A stretch of DNA of 64,000 bases. Origin: Stenotrophomonas lacuserhaii. GTDB taxonomy: Bacteria > Pseudomonadota > Gammaproteobacteria > Xanthomonadales > Xanthomonadaceae. Below, one piece after another: positions 1-9,241 of this stretch. The notes beneath the pieces are model-generated. The model was not told the DNA's origin, made no database searches, and worked only from the letters and a program-made list of their open reading frames with translations. Numbering within the stretch: position 1 is the stretch's first letter; every line of letters starts with the position of its first letter. Location: assembly GCF_014836545.1 (NCBI RefSeq), contig NZ_JACSQS010000001.1:174828-238827 (forward strand), read 5' to 3'. A program made the position numbers and the translations under genes.

Positions 1-210
1 CACCTGGATGGACTGCGGCACCAGCGCCAGCGGGGTATCGGTGCGCGTGCCCACCGTCGCATCGTCCACCCGGTACAGGGTCTGCGCCCGGCCATGCACC
101 TGCACGGCATCCAGCTGTTGCATATCAACGGAGGAGGGCGGCGCTGCGTGGGCCGAGGCACAGGCGAGGGTCAGGCCCAGGAGGGAGAGAGAAGGCGTCG
201 GGCAGGTCAT
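1..210 (-). CDS. TonB-dependent siderophore receptor, N-terminal part (cut by window edge)
   Basis: The first 70 codons of a minus-strand gene that runs off the left edge. It begins with a signal peptide ending near AHAAP (about residue 23). A TonB-box-like stretch (LDAVQVHGR, about residues 33-41) follows, and then the start of a plug domain with PLALVPQSIQV at the cut. That layout is the usual N-terminus of TonB-dependent ferric-siderophore receptors of the outer membrane. The ATG is read at 210-208. A Fur-box-like sequence lies just upstream, which supports iron-repressed uptake. The ligand cannot be told from this fragment. Confidence 0.8.
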   Translation of the reverse strand, partial: MTCPTPSLSLLGLTLACASAHAAPPSSVDMQQLDAVQVHGRAQTLYRVDDATVGTRTDTPLALVPQSIQV

Positions 211-229
211 CGCGGGCCGAAATGCGGGT

Positions 230-248
230 GAGAATGAGAAAGATTAGC
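230..248 (-). promoter_or_regulatory. Fur-box-like operator
   Basis: The 19 bases here match the classical Fur consensus (GATAATGATAATCATTATC) at 14 of 19 positions by eye. The site lies 20-38 bases upstream of the start codon of the minus-strand TonB-dependent receptor, where a repressor would block the promoter. The match and position are seen in the sequence; iron regulation is inferred. Confidence 0.5.
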
Positions 249-335
249 ATGTGGCGCGGATGGATGATCGTGCCGTAGAGCAGGTGCGGCGGTCAAAGAG
301 GCCGGCCAGCCCGGGCAGGCTGGCCGGCATTGCCA

Positions 336-2312
336 TCAGCGGACGTGATCCAGGAACTGGCGGTGACGCTCGTACTGGTCCAGCACGTCGTGGATCACCT
401 GGACTTTGGGCCATCCCATGACGTCGTAGTCCTGGCCGCCTTCGCGCAGGTACACCTCCGCCCGGTAGTGGCGGGTGCCCTCACTGGCGGGACGGCGGGG
501 ATCCTGCAGGGCAAACGTAGGCGCTTCGTAAGGCTGGGGGCGCACGGAATAGAAGAAGTCCATTTCCTCACCATGGCCTACGCGCAGCCATGCCCGGCCA
601 TCGTCGCCTGCGGTCACCTCGACCGGCAGATCCTGCTTGCGCAGCTCCACGGCGACCTCCTGCAGCGCGGGCAGCACATGGTCCCTGATGAACCCGACCA
701 CCTCGATCTTGACGGGGTTGTGCGCAAGCAGCTTCAGCCTGGCCCGCCAATCGCCACTGGTGCCCGGCAGCATGCGCGCCTCACGCAGGATCGAGCGCTT
801 GGTCGCGTCCAGGTGCATGGCCTTGAGCAGGCCCCAGCACATCAGAATCATGACCACGGTGAAGGGAAGGGCGCTGGCGATGGTGGCGGCCTGGAGTGAT
901 TCGAGACCGCCGGCGATCAACAGGGCAACCGCGATGGCGCCGACCAGCAGTGCCCAGAAAATCCGCTGCCAGACCGGAGATTCTTCTTCACCCTTGGATG
1001 TCAGCATGTCGATCACCAGCGCGCCGGAGTCGGCCGAGGTGACGAAGAACAGCGCCACCAGCACCACGGCAAGCGAGGAGGTGATCATCGTCAACGGCAG
1101 GTGGCGCAGGAACTCGAACAGCGCCATCGAGCTGTCGTTGGATACGGCTGAGACGAGCGCTTGGACCCCATCGGACCGGACCATGAACAAGGCCGAGTTT
1201 CCGTAGATGGTCATCCACAGGAACGTGAAACCAAGCGGCACCAGCAACACGCCGACGACGAATTCGCGCACCGTCCGGCCGCGGGAAATGCGCGCGATGA
1301 ACATGCCGACGAACGGCGACCAGGCGATCCACCAGCCCCAGTAGAACAGCGTCCAGCCGCCCAGCCAGCCACTCGGCTCATACGCGTACAGGTTGAACGT
1401 CATGGAGAAGAGCTGGGATGCATACATGCCCGTGTTCTGGACGAATGCCTGCATCAGATGCACCGTGGGGCCGCAGACCAGCACGAACGCCAGTAGTGCC
1501 ACGGCCATGATCATGTTGATCTCGGACAGGCGGCGCACGCCGCTGTCCAGGCCTGCAACCACCGATCCGGTCGCCACCAGGATGATCACGCCGATCAGCG
1601 ACACCTGCACCAGGGTGCTGATTTCCAGGCCGAAAAGATAATTCAGACCCGAATTGATCTGCATGACCCCGAGGCCGAGCGAGGTGGCAAGGCCGAAGAT
1701 GGTGCCAAGGGCTGCAAAGGTGTCCACTGCGTGGCCGATGGGACCATGGATACGGTCACCGATCAGTGGATAGAGTGCCGAGCGCACCCGCAGCGGGAGA
1801 TTGTGCCGATACGCGAAGTAGGCGAGCGCCAACGCAACGACCGCGTAGATGGCCCAGGCGTGCACCCCCCAGTGGAAGAAGGTGATGCGCATGGCCTGGC
1901 GGGCTGCCTCGGCAGACTCGGCCGTGCCCGTCGGCGGGGTGGCGTAATGCATGATCGGCTCGGCCACGCCGAAGAACATCAGGCCGATGCCCATGCCTGC
2001 GGCGAAAAGCATGGCGAACCACGACGCGTAGCTGTAGTCGGGGCGGCTGTGATCGGGGCCCAGCTTGATGCGCCCATAACCGCTGATGGCCACGCCTACG
2101 ACGAAGACAAGGAAGCCGGCGACGGACAGGATCGTGAACCAGCCTGCGTCGTTGGCGGTCCAGTTCTTGGCCGCGGTGAACCAGGTGGTGGCCTGTTCCG
2201 GGACGAAAATGGACAGCGCCACGAGGAGCAGGACGATGGCCGCGGTAGGGATGAACACCTGCGGCAGGATGCGCTGGCGGACAGGAGTGGATGGCGGAGC
2301 TGGGCTCTGCAT
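336..2312 (-). CDS. betT: BCCT-family choline/betaine transporter, BetT-like
   Basis: A 658-residue inner-membrane transporter of the betaine-choline-carnitine family, which takes up choline or betaine with ions as osmoprotectant. It has about 12 membrane segments. The family signature WTLFYWGWWIAWSPFVGMF is clear, with aromatic residues expected to form the substrate box. A long soluble C-terminal tail (about the last 150 residues) resembles the osmosensory tail of E. coli BetT (677 residues). The ATG at 2312-2310 has a GGAGGATT ribosome site in front; the open frame runs 66 codons further upstream but that part is Arg-rich nonsense. Trk potassium uptake genes nearby fit a role in osmotic stress. 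BetT is more likely than BetP or CaiT because of the tail. Confidence 0.88.
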   Translation of the reverse strand: MQSPAPPSTPVRQRILPQVFIPTAAIVLLLVALSIFVPEQATTWFTAAKNWTANDAGWFTILSVAGFLVFVVGVAISGYGRIKLGPDHSRPDYSYASWFAMLFAAGMGIGLMFFGVAEPIMHYATPPTGTAESAEAARQAMRITFFHWGVHAWAIYAVVALALAYFAYRHNLPLRVRSALYPLIGDRIHGPIGHAVDTFAALGTIFGLATSLGLGVMQINSGLNYLFGLEISTLVQVSLIGVIILVATGSVVAGLDSGVRRLSEINMIMAVALLAFVLVCGPTVHLMQAFVQNTGMYASQLFSMTFNLYAYEPSGWLGGWTLFYWGWWIAWSPFVGMFIARISRGRTVREFVVGVLLVPLGFTFLWMTIYGNSALFMVRSDGVQALVSAVSNDSSMALFEFLRHLPLTMITSSLAVVLVALFFVTSADSGALVIDMLTSKGEEESPVWQRIFWALLVGAIAVALLIAGGLESLQAATIASALPFTVVMILMCWGLLKAMHLDATKRSILREARMLPGTSGDWRARLKLLAHNPVKIEVVGFIRDHVLPALQEVAVELRKQDLPVEVTAGDDGRAWLRVGHGEEMDFFYSVRPQPYEAPTFALQDPRRPASEGTRHYRAEVYLREGGQDYDVMGWPKVQVIHDVLDQYERHRQFLDHVR

Positions 2313-2356
2313 GGAATCCTCCGGTTGATGCGATGGAGCAGGAGAGCGGAGTGCTC

Positions 2357-3478
2357 TTAGAAATAGAACCCGATGTTGAGGTTCAGCCGGCTGTGCCAGC
2401 GGGAGGGTCCGCCGTCGTCGATGCCGATGCCGTCGCCGCCTGCGAACCACATGTTCTTGCCGGCGATCCAATCCACGTAGGTCAGCATGATTCCCTTCTG
2501 CAGGCTGCATCCGGTGACGTTCTGCCAGGACTCCCTGACGCCCGCGCGGCGACCGACCGGCCGCGTCATGCTCAGGTTGTTGTAGCAGGTGATGTCATCG
2601 AGCCAGCGCCGGGCGCCGAAGGAATAGGCAACGTTGGCACTGGGCACGTCGGCTTCGGAGGCGATCTCGAAGGGGGCGAGGAAGGCTGACATCGCAATCC
2701 GGTCGCCCGGGACGCTGTAACGGTAGCGGGCCCACTGGAGCTGGGTGGTCCAACCCTCCAGTTTCCACTGGGCGTGCAATGCCGCGCCGTGGTGCCCGTG
2801 GTGGCGGCCGGTGGCGGTGTCCTGGATGCGACCGCTGAATGCCGATGCGCCGAGCAGCAGTTCGCCCTCGTTCAACACGCCAGTATGTTCGTACCGGACG
2901 TGGACGCGGCCGCGCTCGCGGTAGGGCAGCTCGGGTGTCTGCGCCACATCGAACGAGTAGCGGTCATAGCGCGATCCGCTTCCGTACTCATCGCCTGAGA
3001 ACCAGCCCGCCGTCCAGTGGTGGTCGCCCTGTTCATGGCTGAATGTGACGCCCGGATCGTAGTCGTCCTCGATCCCGAGGTAATAGCCCGAGCCAAACCA
3101 GAAGCTCTGCGAAACGGTGGGTAGCAGGCCAAAGGGAACCTGTTGGATACCTGCCTTGAGTTGCGTGGTCTCGCTGAAATTCCAGCCCGCGTAGGCGTGA
3201 TGGACGGCATCGAACCCGTCATACCAGCGATATTGGGCAGAGAAGAAGAGCGGGCCGGCACCGGCTTCGATATCTGCGCGGAGCAGCTCCAGCTGCAGCC
3301 GGCTGGTGGGCCCGTAGTCGAGCCAGCCGTAGTTGAAGCGCACCGCACCGCCGATGTCGACAAACGGATCGACCTGTCCGCCGCGCGCTTCCTGAGCGTG
3401 TACTGCATGCGTGGCCGTTGCCGCCGCACACAGAAAAACGAGGGGAAATACTTTCACGATAGTGTCCGTGGCCTCCAT
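2357..3478 (-). CDS. Outer-membrane beta-barrel protein, porin-like
   Basis: A protein of about 373 residues with a signal peptide (hydrophobic stretch ending HAVHAQE) and many alternating amphipathic strands rich in Tyr, Trp and Gly. It ends in Phe (LNIGFYF), the usual C-terminal signal of outer-membrane barrels. I do not recognise a narrow family; it recalls phosphate-selective or OprO/OprP-type porins, but substrate is unknown. Start choice is uncertain: the ATG at 3478 is used here, while a GTG at 3457 would give a cleaner signal peptide beginning MKVFPLVF. It sits between betT and the DUF2254 gene, all on the minus strand, so it may share their transcript. Confidence 0.72.
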   Translation of the reverse strand: MEATDTIVKVFPLVFLCAAATATHAVHAQEARGGQVDPFVDIGGAVRFNYGWLDYGPTSRLQLELLRADIEAGAGPLFFSAQYRWYDGFDAVHHAYAGWNFSETTQLKAGIQQVPFGLLPTVSQSFWFGSGYYLGIEDDYDPGVTFSHEQGDHHWTAGWFSGDEYGSGSRYDRYSFDVAQTPELPYRERGRVHVRYEHTGVLNEGELLLGASAFSGRIQDTATGRHHGHHGAALHAQWKLEGWTTQLQWARYRYSVPGDRIAMSAFLAPFEIASEADVPSANVAYSFGARRWLDDITCYNNLSMTRPVGRRAGVRESWQNVTGCSLQKGIMLTYVDWIAGKNMWFAGGDGIGIDDGGPSRWHSRLNLNIGFYF

Positions 3479-3501
3479 TTTGCGAACGAAAGCGTCCAAG
3501 T

Positions 3502-4809
3502 CTAACGCGTTGGCGCAGGAGACCCAAACGTGCGACGGCTGGCGGCGTCCTGCGCGCGCTGCTGCTCCAACGCATGAATCGCGCGCAGCTTCTGGCGATC
3601 CTGGGCAAAGCTGAGTGTTCGCAGGGCGCGCTCCAATGAAGAATCCGCATGGTGTCGCGCCGCTTCACGGGTGCTCGCCGAGCAGCCGGCGCAAAGGGCA
3701 GCCAATGCCTTCTGCAGCCGGATGTTGACCTCCAGCGACCCTGCTGCGTCAGTGGACAGTGGGGCGAAGACATCCTCGAACAGGTCGTCCGCATCCAGCT
3801 GCGCCATATAGACGTGGCGGTGCTGTACTTTCTCGTCCCGTTGCGCGCACGCCAGCGCATCCCATCTCAGCAGGAGCCGTACACAGGTGCCGATGACGCT
3901 GATGCATGTACCGGGATCGTTGATTGCGGGGGACATCGATCGCACACCGATTTCAGCAAGGACGACCAGCCCGTAGCGCGGATCATTCTCTATCCTGCGG
4001 GAACCGCCGATGGTGACTGCTTCGATCAGTTGCGCCCGCTGGTCATCATGGAGGGTGCCCATGACGTGGAGAAGTGCGCGGTTTGGCGTTGCAAATGTGC
4101 CCGGCTGGCAGACGACGTAGACGGTCAGTCGATGCGCTTCTGCAAGGGCGTCGAGGCGTTGAATGTCGATGTGCTCGACATGACCGACCGCTGCTGCGAA
4201 GACGGCGATGGAGGTGTCCGGTACGCTGCCGGTATAGGGCATCGCGCCGAGGAACGGCTCCTCTGCCCGCAGTTCCATTGACTTCAAGGTGGCCTTTTCG
4301 ACCAGGTCAACCGTTTCGCCGAGCCGTCCAAAGCGGGAAAACTGCTCGATTGCGCGAAGGAGCGTTACGGTTATGACGATGATGACCGCGATGGTCGCTC
4401 CAAACAGCACCAGCCTTCCGCTGTCGCCGTAGATGCCGGTGCTGAGTGCGATCAGCCCGACGATGGAAAACAGGAACGCGCCAACGAACGTCGCCAGCGT
4501 GCCTTGGGCACGCGTATCTTCTATCAGCAACCGGGAGGCACGCGGTGTGGCGTTGGTGGCCGCTGATCCGTATGCGGCGACCATCGTGGACAGGGCGAAG
4601 GTGGTCACCGTCAGCATGGACGCGGCCAGGATGCCGAGGATGTTGCCAACCGAGTCGGCGCCGATCTGGGTGGCGAGGCCCTGCGGCAATACGAACCGGG
4701 CGGCAGCGCCCGCCAGCGCGGTGGCAACGCCCAGCACGCCATACAGCGTGGACCGGAACCACATCCTCCTACTGATCCTGAACAGGGACAGCTTCCACTT
4801 GCTCATCAT
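3502..4809 (-). CDS. DUF2254 family inner-membrane protein
   Basis: 435 residues with about four N-terminal membrane helices (roughly residues 15-40, 55-85, 105-130 and 135-160), then a soluble C-terminal half. The sequence FALSTMVAAYGSAATNATPR just after the second helix and the overall layout match the DUF2254 predicted-membrane-protein family, whose function is unknown. It starts with two Met codons; the first is used. The gene is divergent from trkA-trkH and upstream of the porin-like gene. A link to ion or osmotic homeostasis is only suggested by neighbours. Confidence 0.8.
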   Translation of the reverse strand: MMSKWKLSLFRISRRMWFRSTLYGVLGVATALAGAAARFVLPQGLATQIGADSVGNILGILAASMLTVTTFALSTMVAAYGSAATNATPRASRLLIEDTRAQGTLATFVGAFLFSIVGLIALSTGIYGDSGRLVLFGATIAVIIVITVTLLRAIEQFSRFGRLGETVDLVEKATLKSMELRAEEPFLGAMPYTGSVPDTSIAVFAAAVGHVEHIDIQRLDALAEAHRLTVYVVCQPGTFATPNRALLHVMGTLHDDQRAQLIEAVTIGGSRRIENDPRYGLVVLAEIGVRSMSPAINDPGTCISVIGTCVRLLLRWDALACAQRDEKVQHRHVYMAQLDADDLFEDVFAPLSTDAAGSLEVNIRLQKALAALCAGCSASTREAARHHADSSLERALRTLSFAQDRQKLRAIHALEQQRAQDAASRRTFGSPAPTR

Positions 4810-5006
4810 GGGACAGTTGCTCGGACGTTGGTGCAGGGGAGTATCCCTGTTCGGCAGTTCGGACGCGTCAACATCCGATGATCAGGCCTCAGGTTGCAGC
4901 GGAGGCTGCTGGAACTCCCTGCTCGAGAACTTTAAGATCATGCTTCTTGGGCCTGTTCGGAGCTTGGGTTCTTGACATCGACGCACGTCCTGTCTCCCCC
5001 CAATCC

Positions 5007-6395
5007 ATGAAAATCATCGTGTGTGGCGCTGGGCAGGTGGGCATGACCATCGCGCGGCAGCTGGCGTCGGAAGGCGTGGCGATCACCATCATAGACACCG
5101 ATGCCGAGTTGATCCGGCGGGCCGACGAAAGCCACGACATCCGCGGCGTGGTAGGGCATGCATCGTACCCCGATACCTTGCGCGAGGCCGGCGCGTTGGA
5201 CGCTGACATGCTGATCGCCGTCACCCGTTCGGATGAGGTCAACATGGTTGCCTGCCAGGTGGCGTATTCCCTGTTCAACGTAAAGCGCCGGATTGCCAGG
5301 CTGCGGCATGTCGGCTACACCGCACGCGATACCAACGGCTTGTTTGCTGCCGAACATCTGCCGATCGATGTCATCATTTCCCCCGAAGCCGAGGTTGCCG
5401 AGGGCATCACGCGACGTCTTCGAACGCCTGGCGCATTCACGATTCTGCCATTGGCTCGTGGACAGTTGGAGGTGATCGGCGTTGGCGTGGCGGATCCGGA
5501 TTGCCCCGCCATGGGTGAGCGGATCTGCGATCTTGAGTCCAATGGAAGGTTCGAGCACATAACGCTCCTTGCCGTCACCCGTAAGGGAATCACCTTCATT
5601 CCCACGCCACTGGATCGGGTAGAGCTGGGCGACGAGCTTTATCTGCTGGCTCGTTCTGAGCGGCGCAAGGCCACGATGGCGCTGTTCGGGCACCGCGAGC
5701 GCCCCATCGCCGCGCTGGTGATCGCCGGGGCTGGCAATGTAGGCATGCATCTTGTGCGCAACATCCGTGCCCTGCTGCCGAAGACGCGCATCACGCTCAT
5801 CGAACGCGATCGTGACAGGGCTCGCCATGCAGCCGAGGCGCTCGGCAGCGATGTCGTCGTGCTGCATGGCGATGCATTGGATCGTGGAGTGCTCGAAGAA
5901 GCCCAGGTAGATCGAAAGGAATCGATGGTGGCGGTAACCAACGATGACGAGTCGAATATTTTCTGCTCGCTCCTGGCCCGCAAGCTCGGCTGTCGCCAAG
6001 CGGTGACACTGGTCAACAAGAGCACCTACGCCAGCCTTCTGCCTGGAATGGGCATCAACGCCGTGGTGAGTCCAAGTGCGGTGACGGTGTCGACAGTGCT
6101 GCGCCACGTTCGCCGCGGCAAGATCGTCGGATTGCAGACCTTGCGCGAGGACTTCGGTGAGGTGATCGAGGCCACCATCAGCGCCGGGCGCTCTGCGCTG
6201 TTGACACAGCCGCTTGGCGCGCTCGCGCTTCCGGAGGGAATCAAGGTCGGGGCCGTCATCCGCGATGATCGCCCGCTGGACCTGAGCGCCGAGACACGGA
6301 TTGTTCCGGGCGACCGGGTGGTACTGGTGGTTGCCTACAGTGAGATAGATGCGGCTGAGCAGCTTCTGGGTGGCGCTGGCGGACGCTCGCTTTGA
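5007..6395 (+). CDS. trkA: Trk potassium uptake regulatory subunit TrkA
   Basis: 462 residues (E. coli TrkA 458). It forms the cytosolic NAD-binding ring that gates TrkH. Two RCK units are visible, each starting with a Rossmann glycine motif: CGAGQVGMTIA near residue 6 and IAGAGNVGMHLV near residue 238, each followed by a TrkA-C part. The ATG at 5007 gives the exact family start MKIIVCGAGQVG; the open frame extends 43 codons upstream without family likeness. The stop overlaps the start of trkH, so the two are co-translated. Confidence 0.96.
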   Translation: MKIIVCGAGQVGMTIARQLASEGVAITIIDTDAELIRRADESHDIRGVVGHASYPDTLREAGALDADMLIAVTRSDEVNMVACQVAYSLFNVKRRIARLRHVGYTARDTNGLFAAEHLPIDVIISPEAEVAEGITRRLRTPGAFTILPLARGQLEVIGVGVADPDCPAMGERICDLESNGRFEHITLLAVTRKGITFIPTPLDRVELGDELYLLARSERRKATMALFGHRERPIAALVIAGAGNVGMHLVRNIRALLPKTRITLIERDRDRARHAAEALGSDVVVLHGDALDRGVLEEAQVDRKESMVAVTNDDESNIFCSLLARKLGCRQAVTLVNKSTYASLLPGMGINAVVSPSAVTVSTVLRHVRRGKIVGLQTLREDFGEVIEATISAGRSALLTQPLGALALPEGIKVGAVIRDDRPLDLSAETRIVPGDRVVLVVAYSEIDAAEQLLGGAGGRSL

Positions 6396-7915
6396 AGCAC
6401 AACGGTCACGGTATGAGGTGGGCTCCTGGCGGGGTTTCGGCATCGAGCAACAGCTTTCGCCTGGTGGGAGCGATCGTGGGGCAGGTGCTGCTGGCAACGG
6501 CTGCGTTCATGCTGCTGCCGATGTTCGCTGACCTTTACTACGACAACCGGGACTGGCTGGCGTTCGGCATGGCATCGGGGGTTTCTGCGATGTGCGGTAG
6601 CGCCCTGGCGTGGGGCTATTGGCGATCAGGGGGCAAGTGGGGAAAGTCAGGACTGACCTTGAGGCAGGCTTTCGCCCTGACACCGCTGAGCTGGGCAGCG
6701 GTTTCGGCGGTCAGCGCGTTGCCCTTCCTGTTCTCGGAACACCCGCAACTACGCGGCCACTTCGCCAACGCTTTTTTTGAGGCGGTTTCGGGCATTACAA
6801 CCACCGGCGCCACGGTCATGACAGGGCTCGATGCAGCCCCGCCTGGTCTACTGCTGTGGCGCGGGCTTCTTCAATGGATGGGCGGTATCGGCATCATTGC
6901 CACCGCCATTGCCATCCTGCCGGCGTTGGGTGTCGGCGGGATGCAGCTGTTTCGAACCGAGTCGTCAGATCGCTCGCAGAAGGCGATGCCTCGCGTGCGG
7001 CAGATCGCCTCTACGATCGGCTACGCCTACATTGGTTTGACGGTCGTCGCCGCAGTGGCTTACTGGCTGGCAGGGATGGATCCATTTGACGCCATTGTCC
7101 ATGCGCTTACGTCGATTGCCACGGGCGGCTATTCAACGTCGGATCAGTCGTTCGGACGCTGGCAGGACAACGGAATCCAGTGGCTTGCGATGTTCTTCAT
7201 GCTGTCGGGCACGCTGCCCTTTGTTCTGTACGTACGCTTCCTGGCGGGTGACCGAAGCGCCTTCGTTGATCGCCAGGTCACGTCACTGTTGGGGCTGCTC
7301 GCTGTTTCGATAGGCGGCATCGGCACGTGGTTGGTGATCTCGGGGCAGTACGGCGTCGAACAGGCCTTCCGCTACGCCGCGTTCAGTGTGGTTTCCGTGG
7401 TCACCACGACGGGCTACGCGGTGACCGATTATGGCCAGTGGGGTGCGGCGATCGTGGGAGTGTTCTTTCTGCTCACCTTCGTGGGCGGGTGTACGGGCTC
7501 GACCAGCGGTGGCATCAAGATATTCCGCTTTGAGGTCATGGCGGTGATGCTTCGTGTTCATTTCCTGCGCCTGCTTTATCCCAACGGGGTGTTTCCAAGG
7601 TCTTACGACGGCAAACCTCTCTCCGATGAGGTGATCGGGTCGGTGGTCGCATTCCTGACGGTGTTTCTGGTCTGCTATGCCGTTTTGACGGTTGTGCTGC
7701 TGGGGCTTGGCCTGGACTTCTTGACCAGCGCAAGCGGAGCGGCCACGGCGCTGTCGAATGTGGGTCCGGGACTGGGCGAAACAATCGGCCCAGCGGGCAC
7801 GTTCACCTCACTGCCAAGCGCGGCCAAATGGGTGCTGTCGTTTGCGATGCTCCTGGGCAGACTCGAACTCTTCACGGTGCTCATCATCTTCCTGCCTCGC
7901 TTCTGGCGGGGATGA
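6392..7915 (+). CDS. trkH: Trk potassium transporter channel subunit TrkH
   Basis: 507 residues, the membrane channel of the Trk K+ uptake system. All four pore-loop filter regions are visible: SGITTTGATV, TSIATGGYST, SVVTTTGYAVTD and ALSNVGPGLG. This is the four-fold pseudo-repeat of the TrkH/KtrB/HKT superfamily. The start is taken as the TTG at 6392, whose bases overlap the trkA stop (TTGA), preceded by a purine-rich GGCGGA; the first ATG in frame is at 6413 and lacks a ribosome site. Works with the adjacent TrkA. Confidence 0.94.
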   Translation: MKHNGHGMRWAPGGVSASSNSFRLVGAIVGQVLLATAAFMLLPMFADLYYDNRDWLAFGMASGVSAMCGSALAWGYWRSGGKWGKSGLTLRQAFALTPLSWAAVSAVSALPFLFSEHPQLRGHFANAFFEAVSGITTTGATVMTGLDAAPPGLLLWRGLLQWMGGIGIIATAIAILPALGVGGMQLFRTESSDRSQKAMPRVRQIASTIGYAYIGLTVVAAVAYWLAGMDPFDAIVHALTSIATGGYSTSDQSFGRWQDNGIQWLAMFFMLSGTLPFVLYVRFLAGDRSAFVDRQVTSLLGLLAVSIGGIGTWLVISGQYGVEQAFRYAAFSVVSVVTTTGYAVTDYGQWGAAIVGVFFLLTFVGGCTGSTSGGIKIFRFEVMAVMLRVHFLRLLYPNGVFPRSYDGKPLSDEVIGSVVAFLTVFLVCYAVLTVVLLGLGLDFLTSASGAATALSNVGPGLGETIGPAGTFTSLPSAAKWVLSFAMLLGRLELFTVLIIFLPRFWRG

Positions 7916-8041
7916 CGGCTGCACGCACGGCGGTGATGCGGATCAAATGCGCGTGATTTCCCCGTTTCCCCGTGTTCACAGCAAAGCGCGCAGCCTCACG
8001 ACGCTTGCTGCGCCCGCAGCCATTCAGATGGAGCATCACCA

Positions 8042-9082
8042 ATGAGTACACCCAGTGGATTCCCGGACCGCCGGCCGCTCGGCACCGAGTTCGATACCGT
8101 GGTCACTTCCACACCCGTGATCACTCCCACGCCGGAAAGCGCGGTGTCCTGGGGCGCGATCATCGCCGGCGCCGTGGCTGCCGCTGCGCTGTCGCTGGTG
8201 TTGCTGATCCTGGGCGTCGGCCTGGGCCTGTCTTCGGTGTCGCCGTGGTCGTTCGACGGCGTATCCAAGGAAACCTTCGGCTGGAGCAGCATCGCCTGGC
8301 TGACCTTCACCGCGCTGGCGGCTTCCGGCCTGGGGGGCTACCTTGCCGGCCGTCTGCGTACCAAGTGGACCAACCTGCACGGTGACGAGACCTACTTCCG
8401 CGATACCGCGCACGGTTTCGTGTCGTGGGCGGTTGCCACGCTGCTGACCGCTGGCCTGCTCACCTCCGCCATCGGCGGCGTACTGGGTGCAGGCGCGAAA
8501 GTAGCCGGTGCCACCGCCGGCGCCGCTGCGACCACCGCTGCTGCGGCAGGTGCAGGCGCTGGGGCGGCCGGGATGGGCCCGAAGGAAGGCGACATGGAGT
8601 ATTGGGTCGATTCCCTGTTCCGTAACGCCTCCACCAACCCGCCGCCGGCACCGCCGGCTCCGCCGATGGGCGCACCGATGGATCCGGCTGCCGGCCCGCG
8701 TGACGCCGCGATGCCGCCGCCGCGTCCGATGCCCGGCAACGAGCGCGGTGGCGATCGCCGTGAGGTGCGGGCCGAGGTCAACCGTATCGTGGTCTCCAGC
8801 CTGCAGAGCGAAGGTCTGGATCCGGCCGACAAGCAGTACCTCGCGCAGCTGATCGCCCGCGAAACCGGCATGACCCAAGCCGAGGCAGAAGCGCGCGTGA
8901 CCGACGTGCAGACCCGCATGCGCGCCGCGCTGGAAGATGCCAAGAACACCGCCAAGACGGCTGCGGATGACGCCCGCAAGGCCACGGCCCATGCCGCGCT
9001 GTGGCTGTTCATCACGCTGCTCATCGGCGCGTTCTTCGCCAGCCTGAGTGCCACCTGGGGCGGCCGCCGCCGCGACCTGTAA
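8042..9082 (+). CDS. Conserved membrane protein of unknown function
   Basis: 346 residues. Three or four hydrophobic segments are visible: about 35-65 (preceded by TPTPESAVSWGAIIAG), 80-100, 125-180 (Ala/Gly-rich) and a C-terminal one near 318-338 (LWLFITLLIGAFF). Between them lie a Pro/Met-rich linker (about 200-235) and a charged helical, coiled-coil-like stretch (240-315). I recognise no characterised family. The start has GGAG upstream. The gene is followed 27 bases later by a 23-residue ORF and then a strong terminator, so the two form a small operon. Possibly a cell-envelope stress protein, but nothing in the sequence proves that. Confidence 0.75.
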   Translation: MSTPSGFPDRRPLGTEFDTVVTSTPVITPTPESAVSWGAIIAGAVAAAALSLVLLILGVGLGLSSVSPWSFDGVSKETFGWSSIAWLTFTALAASGLGGYLAGRLRTKWTNLHGDETYFRDTAHGFVSWAVATLLTAGLLTSAIGGVLGAGAKVAGATAGAAATTAAAAGAGAGAAGMGPKEGDMEYWVDSLFRNASTNPPPAPPAPPMGAPMDPAAGPRDAAMPPPRPMPGNERGGDRREVRAEVNRIVVSSLQSEGLDPADKQYLAQLIARETGMTQAEAEARVTDVQTRMRAALEDAKNTAKTAADDARKATAHAALWLFITLLIGAFFASLSATWGGRRRDL

Positions 9083-9109
9083 CTTTCGTATCCACCAAGG
9101 AGAACCGAC

Positions 9110-9181
9110 ATGAAAACCCTGCTGCTCTGGTTCCTGGGCGTTCCGATTCCGATCCTCATCCTGTACGCGATCTTCTTCTAA
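9110..9181 (+). CDS. 23-residue hydrophobic micropeptide
   Basis: A very short ORF encoding MKTLLLWFLGVPIPILILYA plus IFF, almost entirely one membrane helix with a Pro-Ile-Pro break. It has a strong ribosome site (AAGGAGA, 6-7 bases before the ATG) and lies between the 346-residue membrane protein gene and a perfect terminator. I recall similar single-helix peptides annotated in related Xanthomonadaceae, which favours a real gene. Its role may be to bind or modulate the upstream membrane protein; that is inference. Confidence 0.65.
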   Translation: MKTLLLWFLGVPIPILILYAIFF

Positions 9182-9200
9182 GCATCGCACCGGTAAGTAA

Positions 9201-9236
9201 AAACGCCAGGCCGCATCAATGCGGCCTGGCGTTTTT
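9201..9236. terminator. Bidirectional intrinsic terminator
   Basis: A perfect inverted repeat: AAACGCCAGGCCGCAT, a 2-base centre (CA), then ATGCGGCCTGGCGTTT. GC-rich arms are flanked by A and T runs. It ends the membrane-protein/micropeptide operon on the plus strand and the convergent gene whose stop is at 9242. Confidence 0.9.
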
Positions 9237-9241
9237 CTGTA

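Noticed and set aside
2313..2510. A 66-residue extension of BetT
   Set aside because: His/Arg-rich nonsense overlapping the end of the porin-like gene; the ATG at 2312 has a strong ribosome site.
4938..6497. A 519-codon open frame antisense to trkA
   Set aside because: It mirrors trkA codon by codon in high-GC DNA, shows no family likeness, and trkA is certain.
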